In this document: in pieces, positions 15,063-23,818 of the stretch
Layout of the letters: the number at the start of each line of letters is the position of its first letter
Position numbering within the stretch: the stretch's first letter is position 1
Assembly (NCBI GenBank): GCA_019244415.1
Contig: JAFASN010000119.1
Coordinates: 1 to 32,862 of the forward strand
Direction of reading: 5' to 3'
Source: Verrucomicrobiota bacterium
GTDB taxonomy: Bacteria; Verrucomicrobiota; Verrucomicrobiia; Chthoniobacterales; UBA10450
DNA length: 32,862 nucleotides
The notes under the pieces: model-generated
What the model saw: the letters and a program-made list of their open reading frames with translations, nothing else
What the model was told of the DNA's origin: nothing
Databases searched by the model: none
Program-made: the position numbers and the translations under genes

Positions 15063-16737
15063 ACCAGGGCGCTACCTTAAATGGAGAATAGCCCCGCTCG
15101 ATTGCACGACTCCACACAATCGCCACGCAATCTCTTCCCGACGTCGAAAGTACACGGTGGGGGCCCGCACCTAAAAAGCGAGGAGCGGAATATGGCTGGT
15201 CATCGAGCTGACCGCGAAAGGCGCCGTTCTGCGCGATGATTGCGTACTGTGCCGGAATTTGGACAGTGAACTCTGCCGAAAGTGATGCGTCATCGAGAGA
15301 AATGAACTTTCCCGCCACGCTCAGTGGCCCAACGGGAACATAGTTCTGCCGGATGAAAGCGATGTCGCTCTGTTTGAACGGGTGGAATGATGTCACGACA
15401 CAAGTACGCGTTCTAACGAGATCGCGCACCAGTGAATCCTCGATCAGGTGCAGTCCAATGCGGTTCCGAGTAATGTGCTCGAAGATGGGATAGAAGGGCC
15501 GGCGTCGAAAGACGGTTTCGCCTTTACCGTCCATCACATAATCGGCGCGCGTCGTTAAACGCAGCACATCATGCAGCAGCGCTTCTTCAGCCACCGTGCC
15601 ATTGATCCACGGCGGCGAAAGGAGACAAATCGCAAGTATTTCGACAGCCGCGATGGCGAGCAGCGTGGCGTGGCCGCGCGAGCTACCTCGTGTGCTCTGA
15701 CCGCGCAAACGGTGTGCCGCTGACGACGTTGTAGCTAACGGGAAGCAAACAAAGCCGGCGATCGCGAGAGAAGCGATCGGGTAAACGGGGAGAAAGCTTT
15801 CTGGAGCTAACAACGGCCAGAAGCTAACGAGTAAGGCAAGGTAAATGCCGGCCGAAAGTATGACAAAGACGCGCCGCCCTGCGGCTTCGATCGAAGGCGC
15901 TGTTCGGAATAGTAGGGCAGCGAGTAATCCGAGTACGACTAACTCCGGCACGAAAAGTAGCTGGAGGCCGTGGTGTTTCCAATGTCCAAGCCTGGGCACG
16001 TAATTGTGGAAAACCGCTCCATAGAGAAGCCTGCCAAGGGCATGTTCATGGACATAAAAAAGTACGATGACACCAGGTATTAGCATTGCTCCGGCAGCGG
16101 CCGAGATAGCAAGTAAGCCGATGCGTGCCAAAGATGTACTTCGTCCCGCGATGCGCCGCATAACTAGCACGGCTACAAGCGCACCGAGTAAGGCAAACAG
16201 CAAAAGCACCGTTTTTAGCGAAGCGGCGACGGCAGCTCCGATGAGAACACCAGCGCCTAAACTGCGCGTCCAGGATAGCTGCGGATGAACCAGCACAACC
16301 AGCGTCATCAACCAAAGCGCAACCCATAGATCGTCGCTTCTGAATTGGCCGGCTACGAAAAAGAACTTGGGCGAAAACGCAGTGATCATGGCAGCCCAGA
16401 TTGCCGTTTCCATTGAATATAAAACGCGCCCGAGTTGCCACGTGCAGAAGAGGCTGAGTAGAAATAGAGGAACCATCGCCCATCGCATTACCACAACGAT
16501 GTCGGCGCGTTCGCCGGCCAGGCTGACGAGCGGCGCCAGGAGCAAATGAAAAAGCGGTGTGTGGTTGTCGAAAACGTCCCGGTATTGCAGGAACCCTTGC
16601 GTCCAGCCCCAAGCCACATGGAGGTGCTGTGGCTCATCTGAATCAATGCGCGCGTGGTAAATGTAAAACGCGCGGAAGCAGGCGAACAGAACGAGTAGTA
16701 ATCCGACGGTATAGCGCCGGCGAGTCGAACCAGTCAT
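15043..16737 (-). CDS. GT39-like (PMT/ArnT-type) membrane glycosyltransferase
   Basis: A 564-residue polytopic membrane protein with about a dozen hydrophobic segments. Residues ~30-37 read ARIDSDEP, the acidic first loop that in polyprenyl-phosphate-sugar-dependent GT-C enzymes holds the catalytic aspartate. VFDNHTPLFHL (~54-64) is the usual second loop with histidine. The C-terminal third is less hydrophobic and probably periplasmic. Such enzymes transfer a sugar from a lipid-linked donor to lipid, glycan or protein at the outer face of the membrane. A second, distantly similar gene lies 25 bases upstream on the same strand. Donor and acceptor are unknown. Confidence 0.8.
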   Translation of the reverse strand: MTGSTRRRYTVGLLLVLFACFRAFYIYHARIDSDEPQHLHVAWGWTQGFLQYRDVFDNHTPLFHLLLAPLVSLAGERADIVVVMRWAMVPLFLLSLFCTWQLGRVLYSMETAIWAAMITAFSPKFFFVAGQFRSDDLWVALWLMTLVVLVHPQLSWTRSLGAGVLIGAAVAASLKTVLLLFALLGALVAVLVMRRIAGRSTSLARIGLLAISAAAGAMLIPGVIVLFYVHEHALGRLLYGAVFHNYVPRLGHWKHHGLQLLFVPELVVLGLLAALLFRTAPSIEAAGRRVFVILSAGIYLALLVSFWPLLAPESFLPVYPIASLAIAGFVCFPLATTSSAAHRLRGQSTRGSSRGHATLLAIAAVEILAICLLSPPWINGTVAEEALLHDVLRLTTRADYVMDGKGETVFRRRPFYPIFEHITRNRIGLHLIEDSLVRDLVRTRTCVVTSFHPFKQSDIAFIRQNYVPVGPLSVAGKFISLDDASLSAEFTVQIPAQYAIIAQNGAFRGQLDDQPYSAPRFLGAGPHRVLSTSGRDCVAIVWSRAIERGYSPFKVAPWSIPVLY

Positions 16738-16762
16738 CCCGACTGATATGACTGAAGATCCG

Positions 16763-18292
16763 TCACGGCTGAATCCAGCTTACTTTGCGGCGCAGCAACT
16801 GTTCCGGGCGATATAAATGCTTCCTGGCGTACTCTACAAACGGCTCTTCGAAGTCGACCTCGTAGCCGGTCAGAATAGCCTTCGGCGGTCGGTTATTCAG
16901 GTACGCCGGAAGCTCTTCCGGGCCGATGAATCCATAGCGCCGTCTATCTTCCAGGCTGAGAAACGGAGTCGTCCGCCAGGCGAATGGGCCGGTGGCGAAC
17001 TCTTTGTAAATCGCGGCCTTACCTTCGAGTGCAGCGATGGGCGCGAGCGTGAGTACCGGCCCAGCGCCAGCGACGCGCGCAATGCGATGGCCGTTTTTGT
17101 GGGCAATGAAGACATACCAGCGGGAAGGCGACACAACCCTGCGCGGGGCGGGCAAGTCCTGGCTGGCTTCGGCGAGTGAAATGATGGCGAAAAGCAAGAG
17201 CGGCCACCAATGCCATGTCCACCGTCTGCTTGCGAGTAACTCGCCCGTCATGAAAGGGAGCGCTAACAAAAGGAAAATAATCACGGGATAATAGTACTGC
17301 CGGTAGCTCGGATTCGGCAGCCAGGCGCCGAGTAGAAGGAACGGTACAAAGGCGAAGATGACAACACCAGTCGAGGTAAGTACTTGACGCCTTTTCAGTG
17401 CCGATACACTGAGGCCGAGATAAAGAGCTATTGCGATTACCGCAATGCTTGACGGTGATTTAATCACCTGCCGAAGCGGAAAAAGAACTTTATTACCGGG
17501 CGCAACTTCATCCGGAACTGTAGTTTCGCGGTACTTCAGGTTCAGCTCCCGGTTGTAGGTGAGGTTATCAAAGATGAAGCGCTGCGGAGATTTGGCGAAA
17601 AGAGTGAAGGCCGGCAATAAAAAGACCGCGGCGCATCCGGCGAAAATAGCAGCGCGTTGCCATCGGGCCTGCCATGAGTCGCGGGCGAGCAGTAGAACGA
17701 GAAGAAATGGGAGAGCTAAAGGAACAAAACTGATTCGTGTTCCTGCGGCGATACCGAACAAGCTGCCACAAAGAGCTGACACAGCGAGAGAGGGCGACTT
17801 AGGCCATACACGAGCTATGAGCGCTGCCGCGACTGCCGTCGCAAGTGTCGGCAGATCATGGTTCCAGGCGCGGCCGGCAGTGAAACGGAATAGGGGAGTA
17901 AGCGCGACCACACAGGCATAGATCAGGCCGGCAAACCACCTTTTGCCACCCAGCGACGACAGGCGATCGACGGTGATTACAACGAAGCAGCCCAGAAGTA
18001 GAATAGCGCACCCGATATTGAAAGCTCGCGCGGTGAGAAGGAGATAACCATTGGTCAGGAATAACCCTGCATAGATGAAAGCAAGATTTGGCAGATGAAA
18101 AAATGGGTAATCGGAATAGGGAACTGCTCCGGTCCTGGCGAGCAGCGCCCCTGCCGCAACAAACTGATGTTCATCCCGATTCAGTGGCCGGATAAGACAG
18201 CCGACTGTTACCATTGCGGCGAGCAGGACAAAGCCGCTGATCAACGTCACGCGTTGCCAGGGCGGCAGAAGCGCGTCGTTCCGCTTATCCAT
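16763..18292 (-). CDS. second GT39-like membrane glycosyltransferase
   Basis: A 509-residue polytopic protein from ATG 18292, preceded by GAGGGA; the GTG at 18301 is an alternative. After the first transmembrane helix, RPLNRDEHQFVAAG (~35-48) is the GT-C acidic loop, and YSDYPFFHLPNLAFIYAG (~58-75) resembles the second conserved loop. About ten further hydrophobic segments follow, then a soluble C-terminal part of roughly 120 residues. With the 15043 gene it forms a tandem likely acting in the same envelope-glycan pathway. The family is inferred from topology and the D-E loop rather than from strong sequence motifs. Confidence 0.75.
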   Translation of the reverse strand: MDKRNDALLPPWQRVTLISGFVLLAAMVTVGCLIRPLNRDEHQFVAAGALLARTGAVPYSDYPFFHLPNLAFIYAGLFLTNGYLLLTARAFNIGCAILLLGCFVVITVDRLSSLGGKRWFAGLIYACVVALTPLFRFTAGRAWNHDLPTLATAVAAALIARVWPKSPSLAVSALCGSLFGIAAGTRISFVPLALPFLLVLLLARDSWQARWQRAAIFAGCAAVFLLPAFTLFAKSPQRFIFDNLTYNRELNLKYRETTVPDEVAPGNKVLFPLRQVIKSPSSIAVIAIALYLGLSVSALKRRQVLTSTGVVIFAFVPFLLLGAWLPNPSYRQYYYPVIIFLLLALPFMTGELLASRRWTWHWWPLLLFAIISLAEASQDLPAPRRVVSPSRWYVFIAHKNGHRIARVAGAGPVLTLAPIAALEGKAAIYKEFATGPFAWRTTPFLSLEDRRRYGFIGPEELPAYLNNRPPKAILTGYEVDFEEPFVEYARKHLYRPEQLLRRKVSWIQP

Positions 18293-18421
18293 TTCCCTCA
18301 CTTCTATGACCGGCAGGATGCGGCATAATCCAGATGGAGCGCAAGGTCGATGCTGCCGGCTCGTGCAGCAACAACAGAGAACAGGAGATGAGTACTGCCC
18401 GTGATGATTAGCTCAGCGATT

Positions 18422-19135
18422 CTACTGAGGCAGGCGGTGTTGTTTGTAAGCGGCGAGGTTGTGCTGGAGCTCGCGCATCTCATCGCTGCTGAGGTCTTTC
18501 GCGCCGAGGGCCCGTTGTTCGTAACGAATGGCTGAATCGAAGTCGCCAGCCTTGGCATAAGCGAGTGCCAGGGTGTCAATCATATCTTCGTTTCGCCACT
18601 CACTTAATTTACACGACGTGGTCGCGTCCTTTATCGCCTGCTGCGTATCACGGAATGTGGCGTCGGGACAGTTAAGGCGCAGCCAGGCGCGTTCGCCATA
18701 CGCTCTGGCATATGCGTCCTGCCGCGGGCGGATGCTAATGATGTGCTCGATTTCGCGCAAGCTCGCGGCATACCGGCCTAAATAGTAATTGGCCTTGGCG
18801 CGAAGCAATGCTGCTTCAGCGAAAGTAGAATCTTGTCGCAACGCATTGTCGCAATCCTGGGCGGCATCAGCGAACCTTCGCTGCTGGAGAGACACTTCCG
18901 CGCGAATGAAGTAGGCGGGATAGAAGGTCGCATCGCTCTGAATGACGGCATCGAGCAGCCGACGTGCGCCGGGCAGATCGCCACTTTCCAGGTGGCGCTG
19001 TGCCTCGAGTGTCGTTCTCATCAGCTCGGCGCGGCCGCGTCCATAGACGACCGTAATGTCGTCTGTGGCGGGCGCATTGGTCGCTGCAACCACGAGTAGA
19101 ATGGCGCACGCTGTGAAGGTAAGGTTGCGGGTCAT
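18422..19135 (-). CDS. TPR-repeat protein with signal peptide
   Basis: A 237-residue protein. ATG 19135 gives a signal sequence (LTFTACAILLVVAATNAPA) with probable cleavage after the APA; an in-frame GTG at 19141 is possible. Then follow at least four tetratricopeptide-like units with small-residue patterns such as AEVSLQQRRFADAAQDCDNAL, AKANYYLGRYAASLREIE and ALAYAKAGDFDSAIRYEQRAL. It is expected in the periplasm as a protein-interaction scaffold. No partner is evident. About 130 bases separate it from the glycosyltransferase downstream on the same strand. Confidence 0.8.
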   Translation of the reverse strand: MTRNLTFTACAILLVVAATNAPATDDITVVYGRGRAELMRTTLEAQRHLESGDLPGARRLLDAVIQSDATFYPAYFIRAEVSLQQRRFADAAQDCDNALRQDSTFAEAALLRAKANYYLGRYAASLREIEHIISIRPRQDAYARAYGERAWLRLNCPDATFRDTQQAIKDATTSCKLSEWRNEDMIDTLALAYAKAGDFDSAIRYEQRALGAKDLSSDEMRELQHNLAAYKQHRLPQ

Positions 19136-19141
19136 GTACAC

Positions 19142-19458
19142 CGGCTATCACAAAACGGTGCAGTGGAGCAAAACAAAACTGTGCTCCCGAACGAGGCGGC
19201 TAATAGGACGTCACGAACTTGGCGCTCCAACAAAGAGCTGTCGATCGCAATTTGAATTGCAACGTTCCCATTAGAGTTGCGCGCGCCGATGTACGGCAAT
19301 CATTGCTGGTTGGGGGGCGGCTGCGGCAACGGCAACGAGAAATCGTTACCCTACACGCGCGGCCCAATCTTCTGTAGGCCAACCATTCCTGGTTGGCGAA
19401 AGCTTACGGGTTCGCCAACGACGCGGAATCGTCGCCCGACAGGCGAATTAGGCGAGGC
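19142..19458. other. 317-base intergenic region between ku and the TPR gene
   Basis: No credible gene is seen. It contains a short palindrome GCAATT-TG-AATTGC (19247-19260) about 110 bases upstream of the leftward TPR gene, which could be an operator. Near the ku stop it contains a GTAG-foot hairpin and an adjacent 6-bp inverted repeat GGCGAA/TTCGCC (19395-19416). Confidence 0.5.
19374..19397 (+). repeat. REP-like GTAG-foot hairpin downstream of ku
   Basis: GTAG (19374-19377) directly precedes a perfect 8-bp stem (19378-19385 with 19390-19397) closing a 4-base loop. The layout is the same as at 1547-1571 and 3940-3993, with a different stem sequence. Confidence 0.7.
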
Positions 19459-20310
19459 CTAGGCAGCAGCACGGCGGCGCTGCTTCACCAAACTAGTAGT
19501 CGAGCGCGGGCCAGTGCGGCTACTCGGCCGCTTCACCCTTACTGACTGATTGCGGTTAAGGCTTTCCTGCAAAACCTTGACCAGATCGACTACGTTCGTG
19601 CTGCGCGGCGCCTTCGCTTCTACTCTGGGCAACTCTTTCTTTTGCGCCTTTTGCTCGATCATCTCCATGACGGCGGTGCGATATTCGTCCCGGTACTTTT
19701 CCGGCTGCCATTCTACACTCATGTTCTCGATGAGTGCTTGCGCCATCTTGAGCTCCTTCTCGTTAAGCTCAGTGCGGGGACGGTTCAGTTGCTCCGGTGA
19801 CAAAACCTCGCCGGCAAAATGCATCAGCTCCAAAATAAGGAAAAGACCATCGGGCTTCACCGCGGCGAGATATTCGCGATTACTGATGACGACCTTGGCG
19901 ATGCCGATTTTGTTTGTGCCGTTGAGCGCCTTATGTAGCAGAGCATAGGCTTTCTCACCGCCTTTTTGCGGCTCAAGAAAGTACGGCTTGTAGAAGAATT
20001 TTGGATCAACCTGATCAAGATCGACAAAATCGGTGATGTCAATCGAGTGAGTGGACTCGATGCGAACTTTCTCAAAATCCTCGTCTTTTAGAACAACGTA
20101 CTGGCCCCGCTCGTACTCAAAGCCCTTCACGATTTGGTCGGCTGAGACTTCCTTTTGGTCAGCCTCGGCCACTTTCTTGTAGCGTATGGGACTTAGGTCA
20201 CTGGCGCGCAGTTGGCGGAAGCTCAGTTTTTCCTCGCGCGTGGCGGGATAAACTGAAATCGGGATATAAACCAGGCCGAAGCTGATGCTGCCTTTCCAGA
20301 TAGGTCGCAT
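19459..20310 (-). CDS. ku: Ku DNA-end-binding protein (non-homologous end joining)
   Basis: A 283-residue bacterial Ku. It opens with the family start MRPIWKGSISFGLVYIPI and continues with FRQLRASD, IRYKK, VKGFEY, FYKPYFLEP and RTELNEKELKMAQALIE. The C-terminus has the minimal Ku helix (NVVDLVKVLQESL), followed by a basic Ser/Arg-rich tail that may bind DNA. Homodimeric Ku holds broken ends and recruits the ligase LigD; no LigD is in the window. A possible sigma-70-like promoter lies at 20329-20358. Confidence 0.96.
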   Translation of the reverse strand: MRPIWKGSISFGLVYIPISVYPATREEKLSFRQLRASDLSPIRYKKVAEADQKEVSADQIVKGFEYERGQYVVLKDEDFEKVRIESTHSIDITDFVDLDQVDPKFFYKPYFLEPQKGGEKAYALLHKALNGTNKIGIAKVVISNREYLAAVKPDGLFLILELMHFAGEVLSPEQLNRPRTELNEKELKMAQALIENMSVEWQPEKYRDEYRTAVMEMIEQKAQKKELPRVEAKAPRSTNVVDLVKVLQESLNRNQSVRVKRPSSRTGPRSTTSLVKQRRRAAA

Positions 20311-20328
20311 GTTGAATAGGTTTTGCGC

Positions 20329-20358
20329 AGCCTAGGAGAGTTCCTTGTGTTTTGTCAA
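20329..20358 (-). promoter_or_regulatory. possible ku promoter
   Basis: Leftward, a consensus -35 TTGACA (20358-20353) is followed after 18 bases by TAGGCT (20334-20329), a weak -10, placing a start just upstream of the ku ATG at 20310. The spacing is at the long end, so this is tentative. Confidence 0.3.
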
Positions 20359-20417
20359 TCTGCGGTTGTTTAGTCAAAAAGCAACAACTGAGCCAAGCAG
20401 TTGGCGCAACAACACGG

Positions 20418-21524
20418 CTAAGCTTTCTTGCCGACAGTGGCGGGAAGAGATTGGGCGCGGGCGTCTGCGCGCTGCGCGTCACCTGAGCGGCCCACGGCGC
20501 GGTACTCATCGGCTAAATGCTGCCACGGTAAACGCCGATTCGGCATCAATTGTGTTGCTCGTTCGAAAGCCTTAATCGCGTCAGAGTGACTGCCTTTCTT
20601 CTCGTAAGCGAGGCCGAGATGCTCCCATGCCGGCGCATAGTTAGCTGACAGATGAGTAGCTTTGCGCAAGTAAGAAATGGCAGCGTCGGGCTGGCCGGTG
20701 ACGACAAGGCAGTACCCGAGCTGCGCCTGGACCAGATAGTTGCTGGGCAATAACCGAGCAGCGCGTGCGAGCGGTGGAATAGCCATGCTGACGTGATTCG
20801 TGTTGATGTAACTGTAGCCGATAGTCGTTAGCATCGCAGCACTGTCGGGTGACACTTCGGCCGCCTTGCTTAAGGCATTCAGAGTCGCATCAGTATGACC
20901 GAGCGCCTTCTCCGCGCGGGCGAGTTGAATCCAGGTATAAGCGTTCGAGGGCGCCAGGGCTGTTGCCTTACGCGCGTACTCAGCGCTTTGTTCCCTGTGC
21001 CCTAAACGATACTCGCAATCGCTCAGGAGACAATAGGGAGCGAAAGCTTTTGGCTCGAGCTGAATCACACGCTGGAGGTATGGAATGGCGGCGGCATAGT
21101 GGCCTTGAGCGCCTTCCACAAAAGCCAGACCGTAAGGCGCGACCGCTAGTCGGGGCTGTAGCTGCGCGGCGGCGTTGAAAGCAGCCGATGCTTCCCCGAA
21201 CTGGCGGAGACGTAACGCAATCGCTCCGCGAAAAGCTTGCGAAGCCGCGCTCCGCGGATAACGCTGCGTCAACTTTCGCGCGAGGTTCAATGCGACGGGC
21301 GCATTGTTGGCGCGAAGCTGCTGGACCGCCTGCTTCGCGATAGCATCCTTCAGCGCCGGATCAGGCTGTGCCAGGACGTGCTCTACCGGCGGCTTCCCGA
21401 TTTTCTCGGGTGGCGGAAGCTTGCTCAATAGCTTATCGATGGAGGCATCCTCGGCGGCGGCATTAAAGGTCGCCAGAAGAAGCAAAGGCGCGACGTATAG
21501 AAGCGGGAAGGCTGGCAATCTCAT
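20418..21524 (-). CDS. TPR-repeat protein with signal peptide
   Basis: A 368-residue exported protein with an N-terminal signal (LPAFPLLYVAPLLLLATFNA, probable cleavage after AAA-E). A proline-rich linker precedes about eight to nine tandem 34-residue tetratricopeptide units from residue ~70 to the end. Examples are AAFNAAAQLQPRLAVAPYGLA, YLRKATHLSANYAPAWEHLG and AIKAFERATQLMPNRRLPWQ. It probably acts as a periplasmic or outer-membrane scaffold; the partner is unknown. It is divergent from the TraB/GumN gene at 21611 across 86 bases. Confidence 0.88.
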   Translation of the reverse strand: MRLPAFPLLYVAPLLLLATFNAAAEDASIDKLLSKLPPPEKIGKPPVEHVLAQPDPALKDAIAKQAVQQLRANNAPVALNLARKLTQRYPRSAASQAFRGAIALRLRQFGEASAAFNAAAQLQPRLAVAPYGLAFVEGAQGHYAAAIPYLQRVIQLEPKAFAPYCLLSDCEYRLGHREQSAEYARKATALAPSNAYTWIQLARAEKALGHTDATLNALSKAAEVSPDSAAMLTTIGYSYINTNHVSMAIPPLARAARLLPSNYLVQAQLGYCLVVTGQPDAAISYLRKATHLSANYAPAWEHLGLAYEKKGSHSDAIKAFERATQLMPNRRLPWQHLADEYRAVGRSGDAQRADARAQSLPATVGKKA

Positions 21525-21610
21525 GAGTACGATTATAACGAAACGCAGCTACTTCGCGCAAGATAAAGGTGGCTTGTCTCGCTTCGCGACCGTGGTGTAG
21601 TTTCGACGCC

Positions 21611-22468
21611 ATGTCGATGAAACTCGTCATCTCGCTCTTCTTTGCTGCGGCACTTGTGCTTTGCGCAAAAGATGGAGACGCGGCCTGCGTCTGGCGAGTA
21701 ACTGGTGCGAATGGCCACACACTGTACCTTGGTGGTTCGATGCACGCTTTGCGTAGTACCGATTATCCGCTGCCGGCAGCATATAACCTCGCCTTTAACG
21801 CGTCATCGCGGCTTGCCTTTGAGCAAGACCCGAAGCAGGCAGCCGCTGCTTTCAAGGATATAGTTAGAGAAGGCCAGTACGCGAAAGGGGACAGCCTGAA
21901 GAATCACGTTGACCCACGCACCTATGAGTACCTGCGACGGTTCTTCGCCTTGCGCGGCATTAGTGAGGACAAGTTCAGCAGGTTAAAGTTATGGTATATC
22001 GATGTGCTGTTCGAGCTGCCGCCGCCGCAGTTGTCCCAGCTTGGCGTAGAACAATTCCTATGGCATCGTGCGGTGGCGAATGCGAAGCCTGTCACTGGTC
22101 TTGAATCGCGGCAGGAGCATAGTGCGATCTTTACCGGGTTAAGTGATCGCGACAGCGAAGCGGTACTATTGATTGGATTCATCAACGCAGCGCACAAAGA
22201 CCCCAAGGCGCTCGACACGATGGTCGCGGCCTGGCGACGCGGCGATGCAGACGCGCTCACGCGTCGAATCCAGGAGAACTACCGGGATTTTCCATCGTTC
22301 TACGATCGCCTGGTCACGGCGCGGAATCGTAACTGGCTGCCGAAGATCAAAGGCTACTTGAATAGCGGGGGTACTTACTTTGTAATTGCCGGTGCCGCGC
22401 ACATGGGAGGTCCAGACGGTTTAGTAGCTCTGTTGCGCGCGAGCGGGTACAAGGTTGAGCAGCTTTAG
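21611..22468 (+). CDS. TraB/GumN family protein with signal peptide
   Basis: A 285-residue protein from ATG 21611. The signal peptide (MKLVISLFFAAALVLCA) is followed by VWRVTGANGHTLYLGGSMHAL, holding the first conserved GS-H motif, and near the C-terminus FVIAGAAHMGGPDGLVALLRASGYKV, holding the second G-x-x-H motif. These paired motifs define the TraB/GumN (Tiki-like) fold, proposed to include metal-dependent peptidases. The middle helical region includes KPVTGLESRQEH, matching the family glutamate segment. It is likely periplasmic; the substrate is unknown. Confidence 0.88.
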   Translation: MSMKLVISLFFAAALVLCAKDGDAACVWRVTGANGHTLYLGGSMHALRSTDYPLPAAYNLAFNASSRLAFEQDPKQAAAAFKDIVREGQYAKGDSLKNHVDPRTYEYLRRFFALRGISEDKFSRLKLWYIDVLFELPPPQLSQLGVEQFLWHRAVANAKPVTGLESRQEHSAIFTGLSDRDSEAVLLIGFINAAHKDPKALDTMVAAWRRGDADALTRRIQENYRDFPSFYDRLVTARNRNWLPKIKGYLNSGGTYFVIAGAAHMGGPDGLVALLRASGYKVEQL

Positions 22469-22491
22469 CTGATGACGTGAAAAAGAAGTGT

Positions 22492-23112
22492 ATGAGCAAC
22501 CGGATATCGCGTGTGGATGAGTACATAGCCAGCGCCGCGCCGTTCGCGCGGCCTATTCTACGCCACGTCCGCAAACTCGTGCACAAAGCATGCCCTGACG
22601 TGAAAGAGACAATCAAGTGGAACATGCCGGCATTTGAGCATCACGGGATTATGCTGGGAATGGCCGCTTTCAAGGAACATTGTGCGGTCGGTTTTTGGAA
22701 AGGCGATCTGGTCTTAGGTAAGCGCGCCGGCAGCGACGGTGCGATGGGGCACTTCGGCAAAGTACGAAGGCTCGATGATCTTCCGGGGGACGCACAATTC
22801 CTTGAGTACGTGCGTAAGGCGGCGCAACTCAATCGTGACGGAGTAGTCAGGCCGCGAAAGCTGGCAAAGAAACCGAAGTCACGATCTCTTTCCCTGCCTG
22901 AGTACTTTGTCGAAGCGCTGCGCCGTAACAAGAAAGCAGCGGCTGTATTCGAGCAATTAAGTTACAGCCACAGGAAAGAATACGTTGAATGGTTGACGGA
23001 GGCGAAGCGCGACGAGACACGCGCCAGGCGGTTAAGTACCGCGTTGCAATGGCTCTCGGAAGGCAAACCGCGTCACTGGCAATACACGGGTAAGTCGTAC
23101 CACGATGCCTGA
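22492..23112 (+). CDS. DUF1801/YdeI family protein
   Basis: 206 residues from ATG 22492; an in-frame GTG at 22477 is the alternative start. The N-terminal half is a DUF1801 domain (ETIKWNMPAFEHHGIMLGMAAFKEHCAVGFWKG). The C-terminal half is the YdeI/OmpD-associated type (PEYFVEALRRNKKAAAVFEQLSYSHRKEYVEWLTEAKRDETRARRL), often called bacteriocin-protection-like. The function is not established. It overlaps the yggS start by 8 bases, forming a three-gene string with yggS and the DUF971 gene. Confidence 0.87.
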   Translation: MSNRISRVDEYIASAAPFARPILRHVRKLVHKACPDVKETIKWNMPAFEHHGIMLGMAAFKEHCAVGFWKGDLVLGKRAGSDGAMGHFGKVRRLDDLPGDAQFLEYVRKAAQLNRDGVVRPRKLAKKPKSRSLSLPEYFVEALRRNKKAAAVFEQLSYSHRKEYVEWLTEAKRDETRARRLSTALQWLSEGKPRHWQYTGKSYHDA

Positions 23113-23818
23113 AGAAATCGAGGAGCGGCTGGAACGCGTCCGAGCGGAGATAGCTGAGGCAGCGAAGAAGGCGGGCCGCCGCTCGGAAGAGATCGACCTT
23201 GTGGCAGTATCAAAAGGGCACCCCGCGGAGAAAGTACGGTGCGCCATGCAAGCAGGACAGCTGCTGTTTGGCGAGAGTAAAGTACAGGAAGCTAGAGCTA
23301 AGATTCCATCTTTGCCGGCACACGCGCGCTGGCATTTCATCGGGCATTTGCAACGGAATAAAGTGCGCCAGGCGTTACCGCTCTTCGAGCTTATTCACAG
23401 CGTCGATTCATACGAGCTGGCGGAGCAACTTAGTCGCGCCGCGATGGAAGCGGGCATGTTTCCGCGCGTGTTGCTCGAAGTTAATGTGGCCGGTGAAGCT
23501 ACCAAGTTTGGTTTTCGGCCGGAGCAGTTAACGAGATACATGAAGCAGTTGCTGGAGATGGAACGGCTCGAGATTAGCGGCCTCATGACTATTCCACCGT
23601 TTGTTGATGAGCCGGAAAAAGCGCGCCGGTACTTCGAGCAGCTTCGACGCTTTCGCGATACCCTTGAGGAGGAATTTGGAGTTAAGCTCCCCAGCCTGTC
23701 GATGGGAATGAGCGGCGATTTTGCTGTAGCCATCGAAGAAGGGGCTACTCTGGTGCGTGTGGGTACCGCGATCTTTGGCCCGCGCATGAAACGCGAATTT
23801 ACTGGCGATGCCTCTTGA
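23105..23818 (+). CDS. YggS/PROSC family pyridoxal-phosphate homeostasis protein
   Basis: A 237-residue single-domain TIM-barrel protein related to the N-terminal domain of alanine racemase. The PLP-binding lysine is K37 in LVAVSKGHP. Other family marks are LFGESKVQEA (~54-63), WHFIGHLQRNKVR (~76-88), IHSVDSYELAEQL, GLMTIPP, LSMGMSGDFAVAIEEG and VRVGTAIFG, which bind the phosphate. It keeps cellular PLP in balance and is usually not an enzyme. It overlaps both neighbours (8 and 11 bases), suggesting one transcript. Confidence 0.95.
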   Translation: MPEEIEERLERVRAEIAEAAKKAGRRSEEIDLVAVSKGHPAEKVRCAMQAGQLLFGESKVQEARAKIPSLPAHARWHFIGHLQRNKVRQALPLFELIHSVDSYELAEQLSRAAMEAGMFPRVLLEVNVAGEATKFGFRPEQLTRYMKQLLEMERLEISGLMTIPPFVDEPEKARRYFEQLRRFRDTLEEEFGVKLPSLSMGMSGDFAVAIEEGATLVRVGTAIFGPRMKREFTGDAS

